NCBI GenBank assembly: GCA_963682175.1
Contig: OY821772.1
Span: 16,484,743 to 16,548,742 of the forward strand
Direction of reading: 5' to 3'
DNA from: Triglochin maritima
Lineage: Eukaryota > Streptophyta > Magnoliopsida > Alismatales > Juncaginaceae
Length of the DNA: 64,000 nt
This document shows, piece after piece, positions 1 to 12,079 of the stretch. Each line of letters opens with the position of its first letter. Position 1 is the first letter of the stretch. The translations under genes were made by a program, and so were the position numbers. Under the pieces are notes generated by a model, which saw nothing but the letters and a program-made list of their open reading frames with translations, did no database searches and was not told the DNA's origin.

Positions 1-752
1 GGTGCCATCCCAATACTCGAGTGGTAGCTGTTGTTGTAGGCGAACTCGATCAACGGCAAATGCTCATCCCAATGTCCGGCCCAGTCAAGTGTACACGCTC
101 TCAGCATGTCCTCCAATGTCTGTATCGTCCGCTCTGACTAGCCATCTGTCTGTGGGTGGAAAGCTGTGCTAAACTTCAGACGTGTCCCCAGTGCTCTGTG
201 TAGACTCTCCCAAAATCTCGAAGTGAATCTGGGATCTCTGTCTGAAATGATACTGACTGGTACGCCATGAAGTCTGACAATCTCCTCAATATATAACTTA
301 GCTAGACCCTCCAGAGCAAGAGTGGTCTTAATAGCTAAGAAATGCGCCGACTTGGTCAGTCGATCGACTATAACCCAAATCGCGTCGTGGAATCTCCGTG
401 TCTTCGGTAGCCCCGTAACAAAATCCATCGTCACGTGCTCCCACTTCCACTCGGGCAACTCAATCCTCTGCATCTGCCCTGCTGGTCTCTGGTGCTCGAT
501 CTTCACCTGCTGACAGACCAAACACCTCGACACGAAGTCTGCAACGTCCTTCTTCATACCTCGCCACCAGAAGTTCCGCTGCAGGTCTTTGTACATCTTG
601 GTGCTCCCTGGATGAATGGAATATCTCGATCTGTGTGCCTCCTCCATGATATCATGTCTCAGGTCCTCTGTCTTCGGCACCCAGATACGGTCTCTGAATC
701 TCAGACCTCCGTCCACTCCAACTCTGAAGTCTGACCCATCTCTGGCAGCTAA
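1..752 (-). pseudogene. Ty3/gypsy integrase, C-terminal part of polyprotein, broken and cut by window edge
   Basis: This continues the frame of the gag-pol entry after its TAG stop. The translation shows an HHCC zinc-binding region ([11 protein letters not shown], then CLVCQQVK) and the integrase core, with the first Asp in [10 protein letters not shown] and the second in [11 protein letters not shown]. The conserved QTDGQSER block near the catalytic Glu reads QTDG, then TAG at 138-140, then SER, so one codon has become a stop. The protein would insert element cDNA into the genome. Reading frame and homology are clear, but the copy cannot make a full integrase. The C-terminus, any chromodomain and the 3' LTR lie beyond base 1. 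Confidence 0.9.
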
Positions 753-3700
753 CTATAACAAACTGCTCAACTCCTCATCTGTAGTCTGAGCATGAATCAC
801 TGCTGATACTGTCTGAGGCTCTACTCTCAATCCGGCAATCACTGCGCCCTCAGAGCTATCAGCAAATGGCCTCCACTCTGCCAAAGACTCTAGCAGTCGC
901 CACTCCTGAATGCATAGGCCTGCTACTGATACCTCCACCTTCCGGCTCAAAGCGTCTGCAACTGTGTTCGCCTTCCCCGGATGATAAGAGATAGTGAAAT
1001 CGTAGTCCTTAATGAACTCAAGCCATCTGCGCTGCCTCATGTTCAGCTCCTTCTGCGAGAACAGGTACTTCAGACTCTGATGATCTGTAAACACCTCGAA
1101 CTGCTCGCCATAAAGATAGTGTCTCCAGGTCTTCAGTGCATGAACCACTGCTGCTAACTCCAAATCATGTGTCGGGTAATTCCTCTCATGGACCTTCAGC
1201 TGTCTGGATGCGTACGCGATCACCCTCCCGTGCTGCATAAGTACACATCCTAAGCCAACACCTGAAGCGTCGCTATAAATCACGAATCCACCCGTGCCAC
1301 CCGGCAATGACAAAACTGGTGCTGTGGTCAACAGTCTCTTCAGCTCCTGAAAGCTGTCCTCGCACTTCTGCGACCAAACAAAAGTGACTCCCTTCTGTGT
1401 CAGAGCCGTCAGTGGTGCTGCCAATCTCGAGAAGTCCTTGATGAAGCGACGGTAATAACCCGCCAGTCCAACAAAGCTCCTAATCTCCGTCACGCTCGTA
1501 GGGGTCCTCCACTGTGTCACTGCCTCTACCTTCGCCGGATCCACTGATATCCCCTCTGCCGATACAATGTGTCCGAGGAATGCTACTCTGTCCAACCAAA
1601 ACTCGCACTTTGAGAACTTAGCATATAATTGCTGAGCTCTCAAGATGATGAGTACAATCCTCAGATGCTCTCTGTACTGCTCCACATCTGGTGAATAGAT
1701 CAAGATGTCATCCACGAAGACAATCACAAATATATCAATATACTGCCTGAATGTCCGGTGCATCAGATCCATGAACGCTGCCGGAGCATTCGTCAATCCA
1801 AATGGCATCACCAAGAACTCATAGTGTCCATATCTCGTCCTAAAAGCTGTCTTCTGGATGTCCTCATCTCGGATCCTCAACTGGTGATATCCTGAACGCA
1901 GGTCAATCTTCGAGAAAACCTTCGCTGACTGCAGCTGGTCAAAGAGGTCCTCGATCCTAGGTAAGGGATACCTATTCTTCACCGTCACCTGGTTCAGCAT
2001 CCTGTAGTCTATGCACATCCTCAAGGATCCGTCCTTCTTCTTCACAAACAAAACTGGTGCACCCCAAGGCGAGACGCTCGGTCTGATAAATCCAGAATCC
2101 ATCAACTCCTGCAACTGCTTCTTTAACTCTGTCAACTCAGCAGGTGCCATCCGGTATGGAGCCTTCGACTGTGGTGTAGTGCCGGCTACCAACTCAATGC
2201 CGAACTCCAACTCCCGGTGTGGTGGTAAACCTGGAATCTCTGCTGGAAAAACATCCGCGAACTCCTGTACCACCTCAATGTCCTCTAGCCTCTGCGACTC
2301 TGCCTCCGCAACCACAAGTGTCGCCAGAAATGCTGCACATCCCTGCTGTAACAGTCTCTGAGCTCTCACAGCAGATACAATAATGCGACCCCCTCTGCTT
2401 CTGATCCCTCTAATCAGAATATCAGGCAAACCCTTCCTCGGGATCAAAATCTTCTTCTCACGGCACAAGACTCGAACATCATATTGGGACAGCCAATCCA
2501 TCCCAAGTATGACATCAAAGTCCTCCATCGGTAGCAAGACTAGGTCTGCCGGAAACTCCTGATCTCCCGAAACAACCGTGGCGCCGGGGACAAATCTCCC
2601 CACAGTGCCCACCAGACCCAGGGGTGTGCTGACCTCCAAAGTGGCAGTCAACATCGCAAGGGTACAGCCCAACACTCCCGCAAATCGCTCTGAGATGAAC
2701 GAGTGTGTCGTGCCACAATCAAATAACACCCTAGCTACTGAACCTGCGACAAGAAGTGTACCTTCCACGACAGCGCCTCCATCCCGAGCCTCCTCTGCCT
2801 GGATGGTGAAAACCCTGCCAGTGCGCTGCCCCTGCTGTGGTCGGAAAGGTGGTCTACCTCCGCCTCCTCCTCTGCCTGGTGCGGGTAAACCCGGTGGTCG
2901 GCTCGGCCCAGCTCCTCGGCTCGGACAGCTCCTGATAAAGTGACCCATCTGGCCACAACCATGACATGCTCCGGGGGTGAAGCACGACCCGGAGTGAAAC
3001 CTCCCACAAGTACCACAAGGCTCAGGTCGTGGTACTGCAACTCCTGCTCCCTCGTACCGGGGCCTCTTGCCCGGATTCCCTCCAGTCTGACCTCCTGGCC
3101 TCCCAGAGAACCTACCTGATGGCCTCCTCTCATCCTGGTAGTTCTCCCTGTAGTCACGATCAAGAACAGAGGCACTCTTCACTGCATCGGCCAACGTGCT
3201 CGGCATGTGTGTCAGCACCTTCGTCCTCAACTGCTTCCGGAGCCCTCGGACGAACTTCCCTGCCCTCTGCTCCTGTGTAACATACATCTCGGGACAGTAA
3301 CGCTCAAGGGCGTTGAACTTCCCGATGTAGCCTGCTAGGGTCATGTCTCCCTGCTGAAGACTCAGAAACTCCTCCCTCTTCGCATCCTGGACATGCTGCG
3401 GAAAATACTGCTCGTTGAACTCGCCAACGAACTCCTCCCAGGCTATATCATCTCTGTCCGCAAACACCACTGCAGATGTGGACCTCCACCAGTTGGACGC
3501 AGCACCGCCCAAAACATATGTAGCCAGGCCCACTCTCGCCTCTGGAGGACAACCAATAGCACTGAAAATCTTCTGCATAGTGAAGATCCACTCCTCCGCA
3601 GCCTCTGCGTCATACTGCCCCAGAAAGGTAGGCGGATGCTGGCGCATAAACCGGTCATGCATAGCACCAGTCCCCGTCTGCCCAGTCTGTGCCGTCTGCT

Positions 3701-3830
3701 GCTGTAGCATCTCTGTCAGACGTCCGACCGTATCGAACAACGTCTGACGCTCATCCTCCCAAGCCTCATCCCTCGCAGTCTCACTCTCACCGCGAGTATG
3801 GGCAACCGCCTTCCCCCGTCTCGGAGGCAT
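753..3830 (-). pseudogene. Ty3/gypsy gag-protease-RT-RNase H polyprotein (Tekay/Del-like), stop-terminated
   Basis: I take the start as the MPPRR methionine at 3830, typical of Del/Tekay gag and about 100 bases inside the 5' LTR. The open frame extends upstream to 3875, and the residue numbers here count from there. In order: gag domain (about 90-240), a CCHC knuckle C304/C307/H312/C317, an aspartic protease with FDCGTTHSF at 385-393, reverse transcriptase with FVDD at 720-723, and RNase H with Asp 869 in IYSDAS and the DALSRK end. The protease triad reads Asp-Cys-Gly where Asp-Ser-Gly or Asp-Thr-Gly is usual. The frame ends at a TAG (753-755) between RNase H and integrase, and the integrase continues in the same frame. 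The gene is otherwise undamaged for over 3 kb, so the copy is fairly young. Lineage is inferred from gag and overall resemblance. Confidence 0.93.
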
Positions 3831-3932
3831 CTGCCAAAGGAAACAAGACAATATCAATATAATCTGTGCATGCATGATCCTCTAGACATAATTCCTAACT
3901 CAAAGGTGGTTTCTTTGGACAAGTACGCCGAG

Positions 3933-3950
3933 ATCAACGCTCTGATACCA
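3933..3950 (-). promoter_or_regulatory. Primer-binding site (tRNA-iMet type) of the gypsy element
   Basis: The minus strand reads TGGTATCAGAGCG, complementary to the 3' end of plant initiator Met tRNA, starting three bases inside the LTR boundary at 3954. This fixes the element orientation as leftward and defines the LTR edge. Confidence 0.9.
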
Positions 3951-4795
3951 AATTGTAACGTACCCGAAAACAGCGGAAAATTTAAACAATAATAAAGACC
4001 GTCAACGGTCAACACTGGGCACGTCACGGGAAACAAACCAACATATATAAAATAAATATGATCCACGTGGAAGTCAAATATACAAACTGACTGTGATTAC
4101 GACAAAAGCTATACAATATGTAATCACCTCAAAAGAAAGAGACTGATAACTACAGGATCTGATCTCGGGGGCACCGTCCTCGGTCACCACCTCAAACTCT
4201 AACCCTGCTCGCTACCTGAAATGCAAACAACAAACATGCCTGAGTTCCCTGCAGGAACCCTGTATACCAAACCTCCTAAAATACAAAAAGGAATTAAAGA
4301 CAATGCAATGCTATGCACATGATCATCCGCCTCGGGCCCACAATAATGCCCTCACCGCCTCTGCGACACTGAACCACTCCTGCCACTAGGGTCAAGTCAG
4401 TCCACCGCTGCCTCACAAGGGTCAGTCGACACCACTGCTCCCCAAAAAGTGCAGGAAGGAACCCCCGGTACACGCCGCACCCATGGAGCGAGTCAGCCCG
4501 CCGAATACACAACTCGGGTCAGACGACAGCCACTGCTCCCCCAAGAGTCGCCTAACGCGCACCCTGCCGGAACATCCTCGGCCTACCGCTAAACCCTCGC
4601 AAACTGCCCAAGGTTTACGGTACACATCCCTCACACCCCGCTCGGTAAGAGAGGAAAAAGTACAACAATAATACGCCTTCGTCGAAGGTGAAATCCGTAG
4701 CTCTCAAAGCCGGTAATCAACCGTCGCCTCGGAGCCGGTAGTCGACCTGACATCGACGGATCGCGTGTGGATAAATCCACCAACCTGCGGCAGAT

Positions 4796-5430
4796 CGGTC
4801 GACCGCTACAAGCACACCGGTCGACCGGTCCCCCACACAGTACACAGTACTGTACAAACAAGTCTACCGGTCGAACCACGCCAACCGAATTACCGACCAA
4901 TCGGTCGAACAAAAGTCATCTAGCGGTCGACCGTTTGGATGGTCTACGCTATACAATTTTATATAATATATATATCCGACCGGTCGAACCAAGGGGCCGT
5001 TCGACCGATAACAGGACTTCAATATTTTGCCCAAGTCTCGTTCGGTCGACCGGAACTAAAATACAGTTCGACCGAATCAACACAAGCACTCTACCGCTTA
5101 ATTAAATGCTCAGTCGGTCGACCGAGAGTTAAAGAGCGGTCGACCGTTTTGATGGTCAAAGCTCCCAACCGACTTAGCATCGAAAGGATCGGTCGAACAA
5201 GGTAAAGGACGTTCGACCGTTTAATAAGTCAAAATCCCCAACCGACCCATTCTCATCGTTATTCGGTCGACCGGCTAAGTGGTCCCGTTCGACCGATAAC
5301 AGTATATCCCCTTTTTCCCGCACAAATCTGGCATAACGGTCGACTGTCTAACGACATCGTTCGACCGTTCACGGGTAAACATCAATATAATAATAGGATC
5401 GGTCGACTGCCCACAGGCACCGGTCGACCG
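4796..5430. repeat. Paired-palindrome array (CGGTCGACCG) in the gypsy LTR
   Basis: Palindrome centres read at 4800/4822, 4906/4928, 4985/5002, 5047/5069, 5119/5141, 5194/5214, 5268/5290, 5341/5362 and 5404/5425, with an extra half-site near 4872. Most pairs are 20-22 bp apart. From 4985 on, successive pairs start 62-75 bp apart. The second member of a pair is often CGTTCGACCG. Sequence between the palindromes is not obviously conserved. Function is unknown; a protein-binding or hairpin role is inference. Confidence 0.88.
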
Positions 5431-5582
5431 ATCGTCGTCTTCAACCTCTGAATTGGTTGAATTCCGACGGGGAATTCGACACCAACGTCGATCCCCAACA
5501 CTCACAAAGCACAAGTGAGTTATATTGAAGATTTGGCATACCTTTTGGTCGAGTGAAGAAGCCTCCCAAGCTTGCACCACTT

Positions 5583-5653
5583 CACTCCACTTCTTCTTCT
5601 CTTCTTCTTCTTCACCTTCTTCTTCTTCACCTTCTTCTTCTTCTTCTCTCTAA
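5583..5653. repeat. CTT/TTC-rich microsatellite
   Basis: An imperfect run of CTT and CTTCTTCAC units lies in the part of the LTR before its outer edge. On the minus strand it reads as a GAA-rich tract. Confidence 0.85.
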
Positions 5654-5883
5654 ACTCTTCTCTCACGTTCTGGTTGTTCAAATGAAGGAAACGTTTCTAT
5701 TAAAACTTCATCTAACTATATATACCAACTTTAATTAATCACCTCTAAATCATCCAATCCAATCCCAACACCTCATTTCTCAACCTTATCCAATTCTCCA
5801 CCTCATCCTTCACTAAACATGGTTTAATTAAGTTAATTAGGTTTAGTTTAGTTTAATTAGGGTGCTTAGATTAGGTTATTACA

Positions 5884-6600
5884 GTAGGTGTTCTCTTTTC
5901 TTGCACGGCTCCTATCACTTGGGAAAGTAGGTCTGAGGGGACTTTGTGCCTGGTACTTTCGAGTCATCTGACTTGGGATGCACTGACCGAACTCTCGTTA
6001 CACGGGTGGTAGGGATTGCCCTATGTGGAGATTTGGGGAAAGGTGTACGTGATAGTGTGAGTCCTCATGGGCAATGATGCACGAAACCTGACCCTGGGAG
6101 AATGATTCTCCAACTAAAAAGAAGAAAAAAAATAATAAGAAAAAAAATAATAAGAAAAAAACAAAAAGAAAAAAATGCAAATAAGAACCTTCATGGACTT
6201 TACACTTTGTATCACTTGAGGATGTTGAGGTTGTCCATGTCTTTCACTTAATTCCTTATTTAACTTGCACGAATGGTTCATTAGGCTAGTTGTGTGGACT
6301 GATTACCTATGTTGAGTCGGGCGTAGGATTACCGCGTCCAATGATCGACAAAATATGTCCAACAAGTCGAGTGTCCAGATTGAATAATGCATCTTGTTCG
6401 GATTTTGTGGGTATATCCGTTGAAAACCCTTAGGAGACAACACTCCTCCTCCTTGGCAACAAGGAGGTTTAACGGCTTGTTGCACGTGCTAAGTGCAACC
6501 ATGATTCCTACGAAAGTGAGTTAGGATTTCTTGTTTCTCGTTTGCTTTTCTCTTTCTTTATTTTGCTCGGGGCTAGCAAAAACTTAGGTGTGGGGGTATT
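5884..6600 (+). mobile_element. 3' untranslated remnant of a gypsy-like LTR element
   Basis: No coding frame is visible. The stretch has an A-rich AAGAAAAAAAATAATAAG repeat (6118-6175) and ends in a purine-rich tract, AGGTGTGGGGGTAT, at 6586-6599, directly before a TG that begins an LTR-like sequence. This is the layout of the end of an LTR-element internal region. The gypsy LTR on the left cuts it off. Confidence 0.55.
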
Positions 6601-8012
6601 TGATTTACATCATTTCATGCTTATATTTGTATCTTATATCCATTATCTTACACCTAAGCAATGCTACGTGATGATTTTTATGTTTGAATTTCAGAAATAA
6701 AGAGGTTTGAAGAGAAGAAGCATAAAAGGACCCAAAAGCAGGAAAAATGATTGAGTTGAAAGACTCAAGGACTAAGATGCAAGTTCAAAGGACCTGAATG
6801 CAAGATAGAAGGACCAATGAGCAAACAAGAAGACTCCACACCATCATGGGGAGTATTTTGGCAATTCTACTCGGGTCGGAGCTCCAACAAGCGAAGTAGA
6901 TGCATCCAAGACCCACAAATACATCAAGAAAAGCCCAGAATGAAAACCAGATGGATCAGGATCTTGTAGACCGCCAATTAACGTCTGGGACCGCGAATTG
7001 GAGGTCCGGGTTGGTCCGGGTCCGCTAAGACTTCTAGGGCACGTGTATTAGAGAATGTTTAGTCTATTTTTGGTATTTGTTTAGTCCCATACCGGGGTAT
7101 TGTCCCGGATTACCTTTTTCTATGGCTATAAATAGAACTCTTCACCTTCTATTGTAAACTACCCATTGCTTGGTGGCATTCTCTCTACTAGGAGTAAGCC
7201 TTGAGGCAAAACTCAAGGTGGAGAAGAATGCTACCTTCAATGTGAGTCATTTTTTATAAAATAATTGTTCTTAGTTTTTTAATCTTGTCTTTTAATGCTT
7301 CTTTAGTTTTATGTTTTTAGTTAACTTATTGTTTAGTCTTCTTATAATTAGTTTAGGCATGTCTTCTTTCCTTAGTATAAATATTAGTTTAAATATGTGT
7401 GAGTAGTCCCATCCCTTTTGGGGGTGGAGTAGATGTGTGTACATGTTATGTAGATGGTATAAATGCTAGATATTATTGTTTGTGAGAGCTATTAGTATGC
7501 TTGCTTGAATTAATAAGAACTTTACTTGATGGTTTCTGCCATAGTTAGGTACACTCCATGCTCGTTATTTTTTTAATAACAACCTTGTCATGCTCATATT
7601 AATCACCTAGGTTAGTGTTGTAAATGATAAGTCTTGCCATTAGGTACTTCTTATGCATTAACAAACACTAACTAAACTTGGGCTTCTTGTATGCATTCAC
7701 CACACTTATTTCATGTGCACACACACACTCCACGCCTTAGGGGTTTTCCATTCCTGAGTTTTATCTTCCTTCATTAGTTGCTTAGTTTAGTTTGTTTTGT
7801 GATTTCATTTCATCCTATCTAGTTTACTAGTTTAGATTAGTGTAGTTTAGTGTAATCAATCTTTTATCTCCTTTCTTTCCCACTCGCCTTCGCACAAACC
7901 AAAAGTCGACACACCTCCCTGTGGATCGACCTGTATTTGCCACCGCTTCAACGCGGTCGTGCACTTGCGGTTTAATATAAAACGAATCAATCAATCACGA
8001 GGGTAAGTAACA
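6601..8012 (+). repeat. LTR-like sequence (probable 3' LTR, gypsy-like)
   Basis: It begins TGATTTACATC after a polypurine tract and ends GTAAGTAACA. It resembles 30989-32630 along its length: both contain AAAGGACCTGAATGCAA near the start and, near the end, a segment of the form CACCGCTTGAACGCGGTCG followed by TGCACTTGCGG. That shared arrangement is the main evidence for an LTR family. No matching 5-bp TSD was found, so the outer edge is uncertain. Confidence 0.6.
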
Positions 8013-8732
8013 ATTGGGACATTTTCGACCAGTTTTTGGTGGCCTTTCAAACCACGTTTGAAGCTCGTATATATCATGATGCAACAATAAATAAGGGCAT
8101 ATTCACATTAGTAGGGCATCCACAACGGATGTCGCATGTCGGGTGCCCCGGTAGGTGACCCCCCCCCCCCCCCACACACACACAAATTGGATGGTTTTCA
8201 TTTTTTAAAAATTAAATGTAATTAATTTAGTTTCATTTTTTTGTGAAATTAATTTAGGATTTTGTTTGTAAATAATTTTTTTATATGGTTGTGTTATTTA
8301 TAATTTTTTATGTATTTTGTAAGTTATTTCAAATTAATGTTGTAATTTTGTAATGTAATTAAAAAATTGTAGTTATTTTTTTCCTCGACAATGTTAATTT
8401 GTAATCAAAATCCATCAACATTTAATTAAATAAATATTAAACATTAATAATACATTTTCTTACAAAATACGTAAAAATATTTGGTTCAAATACAAAATAC
8501 AATACATATAAAATACGACATAGAGTAATGCACTACACAAATCCATTTCATTCAGCCCAATCTATGAGTTTACTCGACACTTTTTCATCAGTATATGTTC
8601 GATTTTGTTTTCTCAACAAAGTGTGCAACATTTCGAACTTAGTTTTATTAAGTTTCATTTGAAACTTTCGCTCGTCTTTTCCTTTATCTTATCCTCCATC
8701 TTTAAGTCTTCTTTTCTAATTTTGGCATTGTA
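8013..8732. other. AT-rich noncoding stretch with a possible Harbinger/Tourist end
   Basis: No gene is seen. Around 8108-8160 the sequence GGGCATCCACAACGGATGTC resembles PIF/Harbinger or Tourist ends, followed by a long C-run and CACACA (8159-8184). The remainder is AT-rich. The Harbinger transposase relic at 14390 may belong to the same element, with the LINE inserted between. Confidence 0.35.
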
Positions 8733-9400
8733 TTAAAATTGCAGCACCATTGTCCACACTTCCCTTGTAAAGGGACACGCCCAAAAGAGGTGGTCCATGT
8801 CCGCCTCAGCTGCAGTACACAGTGCACATTCTAGCCCATGGTTGGCACCTCTTGCTGCCATCATTTTCTTCGTCATGAGTTGTCCCCTCAGCACGTGCCA
8901 AGCTATAATGGCATGCTTTGGGATGTGATGCTTGTACCAAATGAGTTTACTCCATCCCACGGTTGCTCCCCGAGGCACCACCCATGTCCAAGCCTCCCTA
9001 ATGGGAAAGGTGTCCTTCTTTGCGTCCAGCCTGGTCAGTTTATCTTGCCCACCTTGCATACGCGTCCCCAAGATGCTAGGCCACAACTCCATCATTTGCA
9101 ATGATCACGGGCTGGGAAGATTCCAACTTCCATTCCTTTTGGCATACCATTGTATCATTGTACCTTTTGGCATACCAATATCATATTGTAACCGTGCCCC
9201 CCATTCCTCACAAAAGAAAGGCTTACCACACCACGGATCCAAGAAGAAACGGGTATTGCTGCCATCACGCACTTGGTAACGGATGTGCTCCCGTGCCATG
9301 TCTCGCACTCTCAATATTCCCCTCCATGCCTACGAGCATACAGAGGGTGGGCGTGCCAACAATATTGTGCGGTTATTTAGCTACTTTTGCCTCATAAATT
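8733..9400 (-). pseudogene. LINE ORF2 C-terminus: zinc-binding reverse transcriptase domain
   Basis: Two minus-strand frames (9314-9105 and 9101-8733) carry the end of a plant LINE ORF2. The motifs are GSNTRFFLDPWCG, then WSKLIWYKHHIPKHAIIAWH, and the Cys-rich LECALCTAAEADMDHLFWAC, which matches the zf-RVT domain. A frame change falls near 9102. This is part of the LINE and has no host function. Confidence 0.85.
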
Positions 9401-10443
9401 TAACCCAAAGAGAGTCATCATCTGCCACAACTAACCAAAGCAGCCGTAATAACCCTACATCATTCCAGTCCACCAATCTTCGCAAGCCTAAGCCTCCCTC
9501 ACTCTTGGGCACGCAAATATCCTTCCATGCAACGACCACCCATTTCTCCCCCCCCCCCATACACACACACAAAGTGGGTCATAATACTTTCCATTTCCTT
9601 CACAACCTCCCTAGGAATAAGGAATGCAGATGTCCAAAAGATGGTGACAGACACAAGCACACTTTGCACCAATTCCACCCGACCAGCCATGGACAAGAGG
9701 CTCCGCTTCCATGAGCTTAGCTTAGCTTTGATCTTAGCAATCAATCCCATACAATGGTGCTTTCCCAGTCGGGATGTGAAGAGAGGTAGGCCAAGATACG
9801 TGACCGAAAAATCCTCCCTTCCCATCCCTAGATGCGTACAAATCCACCAGCCATGAACCATGTTTCTCCCCACAAAGACTTGACTCTTTAGTGAATTTAA
9901 TTGTAGCCCGGAACAAGCAGAGAACTCAGCCAATATCTCCTTTATCACTCGAGCATTCGCCTTAGTAGCCGCTGCAAATATCATAACATCATCGGCAAAC
10001 AAAAGATGCGATATTGTGATGCCCCCACACTTCACCGGTTCAAGTCGTCCTCTCACAACCACCTCCTTTATCATAAGACTAATAACCTCCATACAAAGTA
10101 CGAAAAGGTAGGGAGCCATTAGATCACCTTGCCTCAACCCATTTTCTGCCTTGAAGGGTCTCGAGTTTGCACCATTCACCGTCACAACAAAAAAGGCTGG
10201 CACACATGCCATGATGAGCATTCGCCATTGGTCTGGGAAACCAAATCTTTGCAGCACATCGTGAAGGAAGCTCCATGACACTGTATCATATGCTTTCCGG
10301 AGGTCTAATTTTAGACACATCTTTGTGTGCCCTCGCTCAATGTGCATGTTGTGACAGATTTCACGAGCTAGCAAGATATTGTCACATATTCGTTTGCCGC
10401 GAATAAAAGCACTTTGCATGTCTCCAACTAGTCAGGACAGAGC
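9381..10443 (-). pseudogene. LINE ORF2 reverse transcriptase, catalytic half
   Basis: The frame 10419-9499 begins MQSAFIRGKRICDN and has KLDLRKAYDTVSW, the GLRQGDLMAPYLFVL block and the catalytic HLLFADDVMIFA. Next to a run of Gs in the coding strand (plus-strand C-run at about 9547-9558) the frame shifts. The expected continuation, with WKDICVPKSEGGLGLR, lies in another frame at 9572-9381. The homopolymer is the likely site of the slip. Two stops separate it from the N-terminal RT part. Confidence 0.9.
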
Positions 10444-11262
10444 TCATTTCAATCTATTCGCAAGCACCTTTGAGATATACCAGTATGTCATATTGCAAAG
10501 GGAAATGGGCCGGTAGTCATCAACCATGGTGGGTGAGGCCTTCTTTGGTATCAACGTGATCGAAGTGTAGTTCACCTCAGCAAGAAGCTTCCCACTACGC
10601 ATGAAATCATCAACCACCTTGAATAAGTCTTTGCTGATCACTCCCCAAGCTGCCTTGAAATTTTTCACGTTGAAACCATCGGGACCAGGCGCCTTGTCCA
10701 CATTTGAGTGCATCACCACCATCTCAAGCTCCTTCATCTCAAGAGGCATGGCAAAGCCAGCCGTCTCATCAGAATTTAGCGAAGTAAAGCTTAGAACTAA
10801 GGGTATCGGGGCAACTTGAAAATCATTAGCAAACAAGTTAGAAAACCGGCGCCGGAACGCCTCACGAATATTACTCTCTTCCTTCACGAGCTCTTCACTA
10901 TCACTCACTAGCCTCACATTATTGGTGGCTCTCCTTACTCTCAAGGAAGCATGCAAGAATCTAGAATTCTGATCACCACCCCGTAACCACCTCACCCTCG
11001 ACTTCTGCCTTAAAAGTGACTCTTCTCTTGCCAACGCCAGTTGTAGCTCGTGTTTATAAGTTGCCTCCAACTCAGCAAGGGACGGATCCCCTGGGTCGCC
11101 TTGTCGAAGGAGTCTCACTTGTTCCAGCCGACCCTGAGCAGCAGGTCCCTCAGATTCAACACGTCCAAAAGCCTCCTCGTTCCATCCTTTGAGCGCCGCC
11201 TTGACCTTATGCAACTTGGCTACCACCCGGTACAAAGGCTTCCCATCAATACGAGTTTCCAA
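10444..11262 (-). pseudogene. LINE ORF2 linker and N-terminal reverse transcriptase
   Basis: A 272-codon frame has VRWLRGGDQNSRFLHASL, typical of the ORF2 linker, then KAPGPDGFN and DDYRPISLCN, the first RT blocks, ending SKVLANRLK. At least two stops follow before the catalytic half resumes at 10419. Translation and block order identify the family; this copy is inactive. Confidence 0.9.
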
Positions 11263-12055
11263 TGCACTTTTAAAAACCTACAAAAAACGTTCATGCTCAG
11301 CCCAGAAATTAATAAATCTGAACATTCATTTCTTTTGCGTGTTCTCCTTGGTAGTGCACAATGTAAGTGATGTATGATCACTAAGGTCCTTACCACCCAC
11401 AATGTAGAACGACTCTAGATAGGTATCAAGCCACACAATGGGCATAATCATCCTATCAATGCGGGTTTCGACACATGCCACCCCTTGTTACGAATTTGAC
11501 CAAGTAAACTCGCCACCTCCGGATGGCACCTCCAATAATTACAACGCGTCAATACAATTGTTGAATTCCTCCATCACAACACAATTAAACCCTGAGCCCC
11601 CATTCTTTTCATGGCATCTTCGAATACAATTGAAATCCCCGTACAGCAGCCAAGGCGTGGTGCCAGAAGGTGCTGCAACTTCAAGGTCTGTCCATAATTG
11701 ACGCCTCTCGACATGCCCGTTAGCACCATAGACAGTCGTGATTGCCACCATCTTCCCATTGCCTCGGTCCACCCCTTGTAAATGCAGCAATTGGGGGTTT
11801 CAAAAGTGACCCTAAGGTCCACGGTTTGCTCATTCCAAAGCACAAGGATACGTCCCGAGTCCACTATCATATTATTGGTAGCCCAATCATGCATCCAAAT
11901 TGCTCTTCGAAACCATTCAAGCTTCTTAAGCTTTACCTTATGTTCCAGTAGACAAACGATATCAGCTTTGGCCTCTTTTATTCTTCCTTTTATCATATGT
12001 GCATGGCTGGGGAGGTTTTCTCCGCGCACGTTCCACGCTAGGATAATCATGTCTT
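11263..12055 (-). pseudogene. LINE ORF2 AP-type endonuclease domain, frameshifted
   Basis: It starts at a methionine near 12050 with MIILAWNVRG and has ADIVCLLEHKVK, which corresponds to the catalytic Glu region. After about 11790 the homologous frame changes and continues with ITTVYGANG and WLLYGDFNCIR, the Asp/Asn motif of this endonuclease family. The downstream part has more frame breaks. In an active LINE this domain nicks target DNA. Confidence 0.85.
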
Positions 12056-12079
12056 CGGATAGGGGGAGCTAGCCCCTTT

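Larger units (their letters stand above)
3954..5883 (-). repeat. 5' LTR of the Ty3/gypsy element (1930 bp)
   Basis: The LTR is bounded on the plus strand by TGTAACGTACC at 3954 and TTATTACA at 5883, which gives TG...CA ends. It sits next to the primer-binding site. The TSD cannot be tested because the 3' LTR is outside the window. A TATA-like stretch on the minus strand lies near 4960-4975. A CTT-rich tract and an array of CGGTCGACCG palindromes lie inside. A diverged relative occupies 59180 to about 62590. Confidence 0.85.

Noticed and set aside
2578..3747. Plus-strand open frames opposite gag
   Set aside because: They are antisense shadows of the well-supported polyprotein.
4294..4671. Short open frames in the gypsy LTR as small genes
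   Set aside because: They overlap on both strands inside LTR sequence and have no recognisable motifs.
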